A DNA stretch of 64,000 nucleotides from NCBI GenBank assembly GCA_930367205.1, contig OV884011.1, forward strand, positions 117,363,866 through 117,427,865, written 5' to 3'. The position numbers were made by a program, and so were the translations under genes. Below the pieces are notes generated by a model that did not search any database, was not told where the DNA came from, and saw only the letters and a list, made by a program, of their open reading frames with translations. Source of the DNA: Acanthosoma haemorrhoidale (Eukaryota > Arthropoda > Insecta > Hemiptera > Acanthosomatidae). Shown in pieces: positions 30,471 to 42,284 of this stretch; the stretch's first letter is position 1; each line of letters begins with the position of its first letter.

Positions 30471-33400
30471 AGCTATTCAAAATTTGTTGTAAATGCGAGT
30501 TTTAGTGACCGATGTAATATTTAAACATAGATCAAGTATATTTGGTCTAATAAACCGGATTAATGTACTTCTTTATCTTTGAATAATTATTTAAGAAATT
30601 CACGCGGCCACACCGTACTACTTCTCAACAGCGTTTCTTCAATTTTGTATTTATTGCCTAGCCTAAAGGGAGATAGGATATTTTGTCAATTCACACAAAC
30701 ACATTTTTGTTCCCAAAAAGGCTTTTTTATAATTTATTACAGTACAATTTAGGTACATTTCCAATATCCCGGAACCCCAGAAGTAGCATACTGACAGGTG
30801 GTCCTGAATTAAAGTTCATAAACCAACAAATTTAGGATCTTTCAAACTATCCTGGACCACATGTTAAGTTTTAGAAGGTTAACTAGAGTAAATTTAGTGT
30901 AAAGTTTTCTAAAAACTAAAATTAAAAGTGGATTTATGTATCTTCGTATTATCCTTGACCACCTTCGAGTAGAACTCTACTATTTTTAGTGTCAAAGGGG
31001 AATTAGCTTCTTCTGGGGTATTGAAGGGAATGAAACCCCCACATTTCGTCCTTTTTCACTGACATACTATCGACAGGTTTATCTTTATGTTATTTTTTAA
31101 ATTGAAGTCGGTAGTTATCTCTTCAAAAATTCCTATTAAGATATCTCTACAGACAAAAAGGCAGGTTTAACGATATAGTCACTCGGAATTATATCCTTTT
31201 TAAAATAATAAACTAACGAAAACAGTAGCTTTCTTTACTTGCTTATAAGCTACGATGGAAACCCTGGAAGAAAATACAAAAATTCTAAAAAAAACTTTCC
31301 CCATCAAACGACGGCTAATTCAGATAGTTTAATATAAGAGGACAATAATTGACAAATTTTTTAAGGTGAGTTATCGTTTAAAAAAAAATATATATACTAT
31401 TTATTTTTTTGAAAAAACTTTCCACAAATTTTTTAAACACAGCGACAACTGTATATAATGTAGTGATGCTACAGGAAATACAAAATAATTTGTAAATAGA
31501 TTCACCTGAGGATCTATAATTATATATAATTATCTGTAAATTTAAAGGGGCTATGAAGAAAAAAAAAAAAAAAAAAAAAAAAATGATTGAACCTAGAAAA
31601 TAGTTGAAGCTTGGTGATAATTATGTAATGAATTGTTACAATGTACAGTGTCTCATAAAATGATACGAAATAACAATCAGCTATGAAACAAATGTTATCA
31701 GCTACATGGTTTGATAGATTGACAAATTAATATTATCTAATGTTTCTGCTAAAGAATTTTACACTCATATGAATTCTAGATGACTGAATTTGGTTAAACG
31801 TCCCCGTAATAAATAATTACACAGGAGGGACCAACAACCTTTAGTTTTAGTTTATGTTTCAAGGAATTCAATAAACCCAATATTAAGCAAACATAATTGA
31901 ATTATTGTTTTTTTAAGGATTGATTATCAGAATCTCTCAATTTATAAATATTCTGCCTACATGATGTTAATAAATGAAAACTATAAGACTTCACAATGTC
32001 AAAGAGTTTATCTTAGGGTGTAAACCAGAGGGAGAACCACCGGTGATTTGGGGTCGACAGCTGTCGGCTTTAGGGGTTCCATCCACCAATGAAAGAACGT
32101 ATTGAAAATAGATTTCTTTTTCATTCCTTATTTTAGTGCTGCATATAGGAATTTATACACATGAAAATATAATAAGAATTATTATCTGACCTTAGGGCCC
32201 GGGGTGAAGAAGGGATCTTTCACATTAGCTGCAGTTCACGCGGTATTGGTCAATCCTCATCTGGGAAAGCTAGATTTTATTGTATGGCAATCGCGCGTAA
32301 TAAACTTGCATTCCTGTCTATCCATTGAAAAGGGTTAGCAATATGTTGACCCCCCCCCCCCCCCATTCGAATTTGAGAACTAACCTGCTAGAAATCATGT
32401 TAATCATAAAAAAAAAAGTAGTGTGCCATACTAATTATAAACTTGTTTTTAACTATGTTAAGTCTAGTTTTTAATTTAAATGATGTGTAGAAATGGATTT
32501 TTGAAGCATTGACATAGTGATCAAGTTTGACACGAAATCCGTGCATTATCAAAAATGGGGCTATCGATTACGAATACCCGACAGATGTCAAACCCACGCG
32601 AAGTCTCCATTATTAACTGAACCATTCATATAGGATTTTTTTTCTTGATTTCTAACGAAGAATTCGTTTTTTGAAGCACCGAGTATCGGCACCCGTTCTT
32701 GGATCGGTGCTAGAACAATTAATGGCAGAATTTATTAAATTAAATGCTTACTGCAAAAAACACTCGGAATCTTGTTGTTGGTAGTAAAGCTGCAATTTAT
32801 TTAGACGGGTTGGAAGTTTTTGTTGGTGGACTTTAAAAGAAACATGCTTAACAATTCGTTGTGAGTTGAAATTAGTGTTAGAATTTGAAAATACTGCTTC
32901 ATATTAGGAAAAATATATGGAGTCTAAAAAATCTGTAGAAAAGAAAAAGAAAAAAATCCCCAAGCAATTCATATAGCATAGAGACGACGCCAGAGATGCC
33001 GCGACCATAGCGTAGACGCCAGCATTTCAAATGTACCGTTACCTCGTCCTGTGAACCATCCACCATTTCGTTTTAGTGATATTATCCCTATATTGAAACA
33101 AAAATTAAATACTCATCCACAACATTTGATTGATAAAAGAAACTTCGATTACTTGCAGTCTTTTTCTAATTGAAAAAGCGGTCGGTTATTCGACAATTCA
33201 TTATTGAAGCCGCAGCTGTTGCGCGGACAACTTATAAGGGTAAATAGCTAGATTTACATCAATGCCTGCAATAAAATAATAGAAACAAACTAGGACCAGA
33301 TGGAAGGCTTGTTGCTCTGAGTGTAAATAAGGGAGATGGAAGTGTGTTGCCGCTAGGAGGTCAGGCACCCAATGAGCAAGCTGAAGTGTTATCGTTGGCA

Positions 33401-33887
33401 CGGCTACAACTGACGCAGGGGGGAGTTCCGAGGATACAACTATTTTTATCCGCCCTTCCTTACCTGCCTTTCATCTTCCCTCTTTATATCAATATTGTAT
33501 TCCTTCTGCCATTGCTGGAATTCGGAAGATTTCGATACCGGCACATCTGCTATTGAAACTAACTGCTATTGGTCCAAGTGAGGAAAATTAGCTGTTATCC
33601 AATGTGTGGCTTTTTAACTGAATCTATGTACTGTATTGTTATATGTAAATAGAGGTAAGATGAATCAAGTTTGAAGAGTCTGGGAGGTAACCGCATAGGT
33701 AAAATAAATATATGTTTATTTAATATTTTTTTGATAAATACAAAAGATAGTGGATTATTCCAAATGAATCCATAATTCTGGTTCCGAGGGAGCACGTACT
33801 CTATGTAGACGCGTATGTAGACTCTACGTGTAGACGCCTCCAGCTAAATATTTATTGCCGTTTTAGAAACTCATTCAGATATACCTT
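30471..33887. other. AT-rich intergenic stretch
   Basis: About 3.4 kb with no gene recognised. Contains an A run of about 24 at 31560-31583 and a C run of about 15 at 32350-32364. A slightly GC-richer block lies at about 32960-33560, with no protein similarity seen. Confidence 0.5.
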
Positions 33888-34804
33888 TGTAGTGACCGCT
33901 AACTACATAAGATAAATCACCCTATACTCTATTGTATATTTATATTGTAAAAAATGTAAATAACATGAAAAAAATATATTGTAGGCAAATGTAAATAACA
34001 TGAACAAAATATAAATCATTGTAAATGTGTTAAGCAATAAAATTCGGGGTGCCAAGTAGTTAGTTACATGAGATGGGTCACAGCTGTCAGTCCCTTCTAC
34101 CTGGGACTGACAGCTGTGGCCAGATGGGACCGCAAGACCCTGCCAGCCCTCCCAGAGGACAAAGAAGTCACGTACCGTTGGTTACACCAATCTCGATGAT
34201 GGTTGGCTAAGGCTGGCCGGGTACTTAAGGCGGCGGTCTAGCCCCTGTAAATCATTCTCTCCTGGCAACTACTCACTGGCGTGGCTACCCTGCTTGAAAC
34301 TCTGAAAACCTAGCTGCTTCTTTATGAAAAACCTCTACATCTCTTTCCTAACATAGCTATGTTTTAGTCCAACGTCGTCAGGCCCCACACCATCCCAGTG
34401 GGAATCTCTGCCTTCGTCTCGCTAAAACTAGCACCTCCTTGGGAGAGACCTCTCCCTCGCGGACGACGGTTGCCGTGGCCCTGTAAATTTTCCGAGCAGA
34501 CCTCCTGTGGTAATCCAGTCTGCCTCTCTCCGGTTCACACTCGCCTTTGGGATTCGGACGGTTTTCGCCTACCCTCAGATACCGAGTGTGAATTCGCGGT
34601 CATTCCAAGACCACATAAAATGCCTATAACCTACCCTGTACCTCTTCTCCTGAAAATAGTGCACTGTCGGGGCACATACCTATAAAAAAATGGAGTCAGA
34701 TAGTAAAGCCGCCATGAAACGATTGTCCAGGTTGTAAACTCAAACAACTCTCACTTGTCACCAGGGCTAGGGTAACCAGGCACCCCACTCGTGACGACCC
34801 GACA
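33888..34804 (+). repeat. Gypsy-family LTR (plus orientation)
   Basis: A 917-bp LTR with TG...CA ends (TGTAGTGACCGC ... GACCCGACA). The last ~110 bp match LTR 1916-2738 at roughly nine bases in ten. Outer flanks (ACCTT at 33883-33887 and ACTAA at 34805-34809) do not match, so it is not a simple solo LTR. Directly after its 3' end comes pol sequence in the opposite orientation, an abnormal arrangement. Confidence 0.85.
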
Positions 34805-34805
34805 A

Positions 34806-35963
34806 CTAAATGAGAGAAATGTCACTGCCGGGGATGTTAACGGGCTCTAACCTGCATTTGGCGTTCTGTTCCCTGAAAACTTTCAATTCCTGATCTTCTA
34901 CTTGAGCAGTGTGTAACTTTTGAAAATTTTCTGGGACACAGACGGCTTCTATGCGTGAGAGGGCATCCGCCACGACGTTGTCCTCTCCCTTACAATTGCG
35001 TATTTCTGTCATGAATTGGGCTATGTAATTTAGGTATCGCAAACGTTGTGGGAAGGAACTGTCACTTTGTTGGGCCATGGCGTGTGTGAGCAGCTTGTGG
35101 TCTGTGCATATGATTACCTCCCGCGCTTCGAGAAGCTGTCGAAAATATTTGACAGCTTCGTAGATAGCTAATAGCTCTCTATCGAAGGTGCTGTATTTCG
35201 ACTGAGCAGTGTTGAAAGCGCGGCTGAAAAAACCGATGGGCCGTAACGCGCCGCCCTCCATCTGTTGTAGTGCCGCTCCCATAGCTGTGTCACCAGCGTC
35301 AGTGGCTAGGATGAGCTGCCCGTCTGTTGATGGATGAGCGAGATAGGCGGCGTTTGCCAGAGTCCAGAGTCCAGAGGACTTGGTTTCCTCGAAAGCGCTA
35401 GTAGCTTCTTCGGTCCAGTTGACGATGGTACGGTCATTTATCTTGGCGCCTTGTAAGTAGGCGTTAAGTACACTCTGGTGCTCAGCTGCGTTAGATAAGC
35501 ATCGGCGATAAAAGTTGACCATTCCGAGAAAACGTCTGAGGTCTCGTATCGTAGTAGGTCGGGGGTATTCTAAGATTACCTGTACTTTAGCTGGCGATGG
35601 AACGATGCCCTGGGGTGAGACATGGTACCCTAGGAATCCGACCTCGGGCTGTCCTAGCACGCATTTTGCGATGTTAAGGGTTAGCCCATGAGCAGCCAGA
35701 ACCTTGGTGGCTTGATATTTTGCTGGCGCTAATCGACGAGCCTTGCTGCATACGGGCGGTCCACGAGTGTCTATTTAGTGCTCTACCTTAGTCGGCGGAA
35801 TTGAGCTCATAGGTTGTTGTGGTCGTGTGAGCTGAGGGTAGCGCCGTAAGAGGCCGGCGTATTTGTTGTCGGGTGGTATGTTTGATATCACGGAAAGCGT
35901 AGCGACGTCTGTTCTTCCCGTGGTACGACGACCAGTAATGCTATCGATAAAACTTTTTGACAT
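34806..35963 (-). pseudogene. Ty3/gypsy pol fragment, RT core deleted, RNase H present
   Basis: One continuous minus-strand frame from 35963 to the stop at 34806, interrupted once by TAA near 35774. It starts before the RT (SNIPPDNKYAGLLRRYPQL, RGPPVCSKARRLAPAKY) and then jumps to the RT thumb (HGLTLNIAKC, VGFLGYHVSPQGI, LRRFLGMVNFYRRC). The palm with the catalytic YxDD and the preceding blocks is missing, an internal deletion. RNase H follows: ATDAGDTAMGAALQQ (first Asp), YSTFDRELLAIYEAVKYFR (Glu), CTDHKLLTHA (Asp) and VVADALSR. No integrase remains. The element cannot be functional. It lies head-on to the LTR at 33888-34804. Confidence 0.85.
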
Positions 35964-36473
35964 GCCAGAAACTTCTTAAAAGTCATTGAGAAACCTTTGT
36001 TTGGATGTTGCAACAGTGTTATAATGATATGATCAAGTTACAAAATGAATACGCTAAACTTTTCGAATATTTACGATATCTCACCACCGATCTGATTGCC
36101 TGACATAAAAGCCTCGATTATTTTCGGTAACTAGAAAGTATGCTGATTCATTGGAATAGTCCCTATTGAGTCAATTAGGCATGGACGTGTGTGTATTTGA
36201 TTTATATATTTGAGTTCCTCAAAAACTTATAAACCACCGAACAGGAGCAATCTAGTTAAAGCATATAAGTTAGGATGGATGGTATTTCCAGAAACTTCAT
36301 GGGTTTTTCGGGTAAAAAGGTCTAAGAGTACATTAGTACACATTATAACGACTGTCCCCTGGAAATTTGACTAAACTCATACAATTATGTCCCAATTGTG
36401 GGAATTTTATTGCCTGCCATAAGCAGAAGCTATGATCGCTGGAGGAGTGGGGAGATGATAAAGCTGGATGGAA
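35964..36473. other. Non-coding spacer
   Basis: AT-rich, nothing recognised, leading into the GA repeat. Confidence 0.5.
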
Positions 36474-36730
<257 letters not shown>

Positions 36731-37313
36731 TGGAAAAAGGATTATGAGCTAACTAAGAGACAAGGGAACCCTTAAAAGAAGATTTTTTGTACTGTACAAA
36801 TAATTTATTCCACAAATCGGGATATCAAGGAATAAGTCACGAAAAGTTACAGACGAGGAACTGTGGCTGGTGCATAGACTATGTTGAAGGGTAGATAATT
36901 AACATAATATATTAAGATATTCTGAAGTTTTGATTTTACAAAATTTACAACCTGTTATTTTTAATTTTGATCAGTTTAAAATACCGAACACAAGTGACCT
37001 TTCCTTTGGCCAATGAGCCAGGTGGCGTTGAAGAGGGAAAGGTTAGTTCACGCTTAGACTTCATTGAAGGTCTTACTCTCGTTCATATTGATCGATTATA
37101 TTAAAGTTATTAAAGGACAATTATACTAAAAGAATAAAAAATATTGCCACTATTAACATAGTGGCGGGGGCCGCTTCAAGAAAAAGCACTATAGATGAAG
37201 AATCACTGTACGTACATACCGATGACTAGAAAAGAAAGATAGGAGACGAGCTATGTTACAATATTAATATAGTTTAAGCTGTGCTCATAACAAATATAAA
37301 GTTAACATGATAG
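36731..37313. other. Non-coding spacer
   Basis: AT-rich with no recognised feature before the solo LTR. Confidence 0.5.
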
Positions 37314-37318
37314 TTCAG
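37314..37318. repeat. Target-site duplication TTCAG (left)
   Basis: TTCAG here and at 38268-38272 flank the solo LTR directly; 5 bp is typical of gypsy integrases. Confidence 0.8.
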
Positions 37319-38267
37319 TGTCGGGATATTTGGTTGAACAATTGTCGGAGGTGCACAATTGTCGGAAAAGGTGAACAATTGTCTGAGGTCAACAATTGTC
37401 GGATTGTTGTAGTTAATAACATGGACCATGTTCCATGTAGGCGTTAATATCTGACTCCATATATGATTAGGAATGTGTCCCGACAAGACACTGTGTTCAG
37501 GATGAGGTTCAGAGTTTCATAAAGAATAAGACCAGTTTTAGAGTTCGGGCGAGAGATCGGCAGCGTAATAAGTACAAGTCGTCAGGGGTCTGCTATAGGC
37601 TGTGAGGCGAAGTGCCGTCGTATAGTAGCGGAAGGCTGAGTAGGCATATTGCGACGGTGATAGCGGCTATCGGTATGTAGAAACTAGAAGAGAATGAAGA
37701 GTGGGCCTACCAGGGGCCAAGTGCCCCCGGTATCGAGTTACTCGGAAGACTAAGAGACAGAGTGGGCCCACCAGGGCCAGGTGGCCCTGGGGTTAGTGAC
37801 AAGTCGGCGGCTATGAAGACTGAGAGACTGACTGTCCAGGGCGAAAACCCCTTGATATAAATACCCGTGCCCTTTCCCTGCCGGGAGGTGGAGCCTGTCG
37901 GCCACGGGTATGTTTACGATATATGGCCTTTTATAGCTGCTAGGGCTTCACCCCCTTGGGTTATTTGACCACCTATAGCAAGGTTATTATCCCATGGGTC
38001 CCAAAAGGGTTCCTAGCATGATTTATTGACCGTGGGAACGTGACTGAAGGTCTATTTTAATAGGGGTAAGTGTCCTTTGCCCAGGTTTTATGGTACCAGG
38101 TGGCTAATTCTCTTGGTTTATTGCCGCACCCTTTTAGCACTTGTCTACGACTTCCGACCTCTCTATGATTTATTACCAGAAGTTACATAATGACATTTTC
38201 TATTATAATACATTAATTATGAACCAGAGTGTAGGGTAATTTACATATATAGTTAGCGGTCGCTATA
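37319..38267 (-). repeat. Solo gypsy-family LTR
   Basis: A 949-bp LTR on the minus strand: sense start TATAGCGACCGCTAACTA (a TG to TA change at the first bases) and sense end CCCGACA. Start and end blocks and the GTCGGGACA...GGAGTCAGAT block match the other two LTRs. A TATTTATATC box sits near 37855-37864. Near its 3' end are four CAATTGTC(G/T)GA motifs (37339, 37356, 37376, 37393) absent from the others. No internal sequence follows on either side, and a perfect 5-bp duplication flanks it. This indicates LTR-LTR recombination that deleted the rest of an element. Confidence 0.85.
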
Positions 38268-38272
38268 TTCAG
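38268..38272. repeat. Target-site duplication TTCAG (right)
   Basis: Matches 37314-37318. Confidence 0.8.
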
Positions 38273-39157
38273 TTTTCATAATAACTTTATTATTTCGTTT
38301 TTTCTATTTTTGGTCGCTAAAAATGTTTATAAAATGAGGAAGGTAAAAAACATTACAATAAATTGGGCAAAAATCTGTTTGTTTTTTTACTTCCCCTTTA
38401 TGTTTCCAGGCATCATTATCGGGAGAGTTTTTGGTTTTATTCAGGGCATCCAAACGAGCATACCAACAAGGGTTACAGCTATTCCCTAACCCTGATGTGA
38501 GTGGGAAATTAAGCCTAGGGACGTTGAGGAAAGAATAGATGTATGGAAAGAATGATATATGGGTTGCAATGAGCAGCCACCATTTTATTTTAATTCTAAA
38601 CATAAAATATAAATAAGAGTTTTCAAATAATAACGCTTAAGCAACTGTTATAATTCACAACAATGAGAAGAAGAAAACATAAATAATTCTTGTTTAAAAA
38701 GAAATAATAGAAACTCAGCCGAGATTAGAACCCTTCTTATTACCAGACACCCTTACCTTTATCCACGTCGAATACTAGCCATGAAACCATCTATTTTCAT
38801 AGTGGAGATCGTTAAGCCACTGAAAACTTCTTAACTGATATTTTCAGAGCTGACTACGATATAGTGATGCTACGATTTATTTTATGCTTTAATCAATTTT
38901 TAGTATGATTTAAACAGTTTTTTTATTTATTTTTTAACTTTATTTACTGATTCACTACTGTAATTATACTTCGTCAGTCACAACAAGTGAATGTGCTGTA
39001 AATATGATAAAATGATGTGTCTTACATAAAGGCAGAGGACATCATGTATTTTATTTATTTAGTAATTTATTTTTTTGTAAAATCAGAATTTGCTTATGCT
39101 GCATTAATACTTTAAGAGCTCAATCATAACTTAGCACGATTCCACTCACTCAATATA
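38273..39157. other. Non-coding AT-rich stretch
   Basis: No gene or repeat recognised between the solo LTR and the mariner-type element. Confidence 0.5.
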
Positions 39158-39995
39158 CAGAGGGGTCCAAAAAAATGTATCCACTGTTTAAAAGTCCATA
39201 ACTTGCAAACTAATTGACGGAGTTGTCTCATTTTTGGTAGTGTAATAGTTTGTAGTTCCGGCAATCCCCATACAAGCGTTGTATTGCGTTGTTTTGTTTT
39301 GTCAGATGACAGTCGCCAGATAGTTAGTTTTATTGTTAGTTGTACCTTGTTACTCGAGTAAACATGGCTGGCGTAAGGCTTACATTTGATGAAAGGAAGT
39401 CTGTTTTAATGTGGTATTTTAAGTACGAAAACATTAATGAGGTTCAACGGCAATGGCAAAATGTGTATCAAACAGAGCCACCGACACGTTTAACGATTCC
39501 TCGCATTCGAGACAAATTTGAAGCCGAAGGCTGTGTTAAAGATGTACACAAACAACGATCTGGACGACCTGTAACAGTAACAAGTCGATTTAACTCCCAT
39601 CTTGTGTTACAACAATTCACTCGCTCACCACAGAAGTCTGTGAGACAGTGTGCCCGTGAAACTGGAGTGAGTCGCTCAAGTGTTTAGCGAATTTTGAAGA
39701 CAGCAAAGTGGAAGTGCTACATCCCAAGATTGCTACACGCAATGAACGAGGACGACCCAGATCGTAGAATGGAGTACAGCGAGTGGTTTAATAACATGGT
39801 GCGCAACGATGAAGAGTTAAAAGTTCAGCGGCATCGTTTGTGTGTGGATGTTAATGGTGACCATTTCGAACACCTACAGTGATATCTTTAAGTTGGACTT
39901 TAAGCTACACTTTCACCAAAAATGAGACAACTCCGTCAATTAGTTTGCAAGTTATGGACTGTTAGCCAGTGGATACATTTTTTTGGACCCCTCTG
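39158..39995 (+). mobile_element. Tc1/mariner-superfamily DNA transposon, internally deleted
   Basis: 838 bp with long terminal inverted repeats: CAGAGGGGTCCAAAAAAATG... at the left and its complement ending ...CCCCTCTG at the right. They pair over about 78 bp with a few mismatches and include the motif AACTTGCAAACTAATTGACG. TA (or TATA) flanks both ends (39156-39157 and 39996-39997), the signature target of this superfamily. Inside is a transposase missing its catalytic core, so the copy could only move if supplied with enzyme in trans. Confidence 0.88.
39364..39882 (+). pseudogene. Mariner-type transposase, stop codon and core deletion
   Basis: Transposases bind the inverted repeats and cut and paste the element. 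From ATG 39364 the frame encodes an N-terminal helix-turn-helix region (FDERKSVLMWYFKYENI, PTRLTIPRIRDKFEAEG, HKQRSGRPVTV). A second DNA-binding helix-turn-helix follows (QCARETGVSRSSV). After an in-frame TAG at 39685-39687 the same frame continues: RILKTAKWKCYIPRLLHAMN, DPDRRMEYSEWFNNMV. It then jumps to a C-terminal end (RHRLCVDVNGDHFEHLQ). The DDE catalytic region between EWFNNMVRNDEE and the C-terminus is deleted. Confidence 0.85.
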
Positions 39996-39997
39996 TA

Positions 39998-40927
39998 TAG
40001 AGTTTACACTCACACCGATATTCATCAAACCACCAAATCTGCGGCCATGCCCCCGAAACTTTTCCTAGTGGCCCCGAGGATTCCCCAGATTATACTTATT
40101 AATTAAATTCACTTTATATCTTGTGATTTGATCCCAGAACCTTCATATCGTGAAGTGTTTATGATATCCTTTTCATCATATGAGAGCCCCTAATAATTAT
40201 TGGTTAAACAAAACATTTAGTGAAAGCTGTGATTCGGGCCCACCTTCTGATTACAGTTTAGATGGCCGTGCCACTAGGGTGTCCTTGCCTATACATATCT
40301 AAAATATATAGTGACTAAATCGCAGCCCGATCTGAAAACATATCCCAATTTGCAATGCTTAAAAAAAGTTAATGATGAAAATAAATTGTCCACGGCTGGT
40401 GGGATGGCCTGACCGGTAATTAGCCTCTGGATGTATTTTCTCTTTAACCTACAATCATTCAATTTATCCCAATAGGCTTAACATATAGCAAATAATAATT
40501 ATTAGTATAAGGTCAAATCATTTTTCATAGCCCGTGACTGCATGGCCGATTGTAAATAGGCAATTTGTTGCTTATCTTAGTTTTATCAACTAATCAGCAA
40601 CTAATCTGGGGGGACAAATATACCAATGGATCGATCTAATGGCTAAATGACTAAATTGCTCTGTTGAGCCTGGTATCTCATATCCTCATCGCAAACGGAG
40701 ACAACAACCTTTTTCATGTAATAACAATGTTTATGAAATAAATCAATAGGTTCCTTGTCTCTTCGTAATATTTATTTATCAATGTACACACATTTTCATA
40801 TAACATAACCCATTAGATACGAATAACATAAATAGAGAGTACTCTAACATCGTGGATTTCAATATAATATAATGTACCTACCGAAATCCAATGATTACAA
40901 CATAAATACATTTAGAATCTGACTGTT
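39998..40927. other. Non-coding AT-rich stretch
   Basis: No gene recognised; AT-rich. Confidence 0.5.
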
Positions 40928-41002
40928 CTTTATTGTGCAATAATTACAATCTGCCTTTTATAAGGCAATAATAATACAGATAAATGATCTCATTCATACC
41001 AT
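40928..41002 (-). repeat. LINE 3'-end fragment identical to copy 1
   Basis: 75 bp identical to 5436-5510 of LINE copy 1 (3' UTR hairpin and AATAAA region), minus orientation, without a poly(T) run. It is either an extremely 5'-truncated insertion or a recombination remnant. The identity implies a recent origin. Confidence 0.8.
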
Positions 41003-42141
41003 CATAAATAAATTAAAACTGTCAGTAGGTGGTTTTTGGGGAATTAAAACAAAGACTTTAATTTCTAAAAAAAAAAAATCGTCTTATGAGCTGATTGTAA
41101 GCTTAATCATAAATAAATAATGAGTCAATTTGTCAGCCCACAATATTCAGTGTACTCTACTCTCCATCACTCTTCTCTAAATGAGGACAATACATAAAAT
41201 ATTTATTTTAGACTCCATTAGTTACCCAATCATTATTTTTATTTGTTATTCTGAGATAGGAAATATTGATTGTATGAATAAATGCAACATTTTTTTTTAA
41301 TTTGAATAAATATCCTGCGATTTTAGTTTGTCAGATAAGCAATTTTACATGTTCATTTTTGTTTATGACCCAGGACAAACATATATTTTCATTTCATTTC
41401 AATGTTTTGTTTGTAAACAAATACCCATAAAACTCTTAAAAACCAATTGACAAAACTAGTTATTGACAGCCACTAACGAAGAGGAAGTAAGCTAATGGAT
41501 GCAGCTTATCTTACTGATAGCATCCGAGCTGTTACGAGAACATATCGTCAAAAGATAGTATCTTATAATTTATTTCTTGACACATTACAACAGTAAGGGC
41601 AGTTCTTCACAGTATAAAACTGCTCTCATTGCAGACTGTAAGTTAGGGTACACCACTGTATGTTTTGAATTTGATGCATTCCCTTTAATATTTGTTAAGC
41701 AGAAATTACAGTCAGAACAGTGATCTATACTTCAGTTTCATTTTTTCCTTTCTTCCAAACGTTGCCCTCAGTAGTTTTAGTTCGCCTTCAGTTTAGATTG
41801 AGCGCAGAAGTGACGCCATTTGTCGTCAGCAAACTATCCTGGCTTGTATATTTCGTTCGTTCCAGCACTACTTTCTACTGTTTTTCACTTTCATTGCCAA
41901 CATCTTCGATAGCCCTCGGATGTTCTTTCTTCTTTTTAATTTCTTTCAAAGAACACTGACAATATCGTGTTGACGAAGGGAGACCACCTTAGATTCGTCA
42001 AGCTACGCGCCTTGGGAACAACGCCCGGTCGGAATTCCGCTAGTATGAACCTAGAGCAACTCAAGATTTGTCACGCCACACGCCGCGAAATCAAAGCTTT
42101 TAGTCCAGTCAAAATAGGTTTTCACCAGAAAAAAATACTAC
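41003..42141. other. Intergenic stretch with an unexplained GC-richer block
   Basis: 41003-41600 is AT-rich. About 41610-42140 is less AT-rich, contains CAGTATAAAACTG (TATA-like, 41612-41624) and two short plus-strand open frames (41720-41959 and 41967-42149). I recognise no protein in them. Confidence 0.4.
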
Positions 42142-42154
42142 AGTTTTGAAGCTT
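42142..42154. repeat. Target-site duplication of a short retroposon (left)
   Basis: AGTTTTGAAGCTT, repeated exactly at 42272-42284. Confidence 0.75.
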
Positions 42155-42271
42155 CCCATTGCACCGGAATACGCGCACCACAGGCTACGTAGCCCGCTTC
42201 ACGGGCTTGTGGGGCAAGCCCGTTTGAGGCTCAACCTCAGGTAGGGCGGGGAAAAAAAAAAAAAAAAAAAA
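42155..42271 (+). mobile_element. Short retroposon (SINE or heavily truncated LINE end)
   Basis: 117 bp, GC-rich, ending in a run of about 20 A and bracketed by a perfect 13-bp direct repeat: the marks of an RNA copied by LINE machinery. Just before the A tail are three possible stem-loops: GCCCG/CGGGC (42192-42206), an 8-bp CGGGCTTG/CAAGCCCG with loop TGGGG (about 42202-42222), and TGAGG/CCTCA. No A/B boxes of a tRNA promoter are evident. The source RNA is not recognised. Confidence 0.65.
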
Positions 42272-42284
42272 AGTTTTGAAGCTT
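42272..42284. repeat. Target-site duplication of a short retroposon (right)
   Basis: AGTTTTGAAGCTT, matching 42142-42154. Confidence 0.75.
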
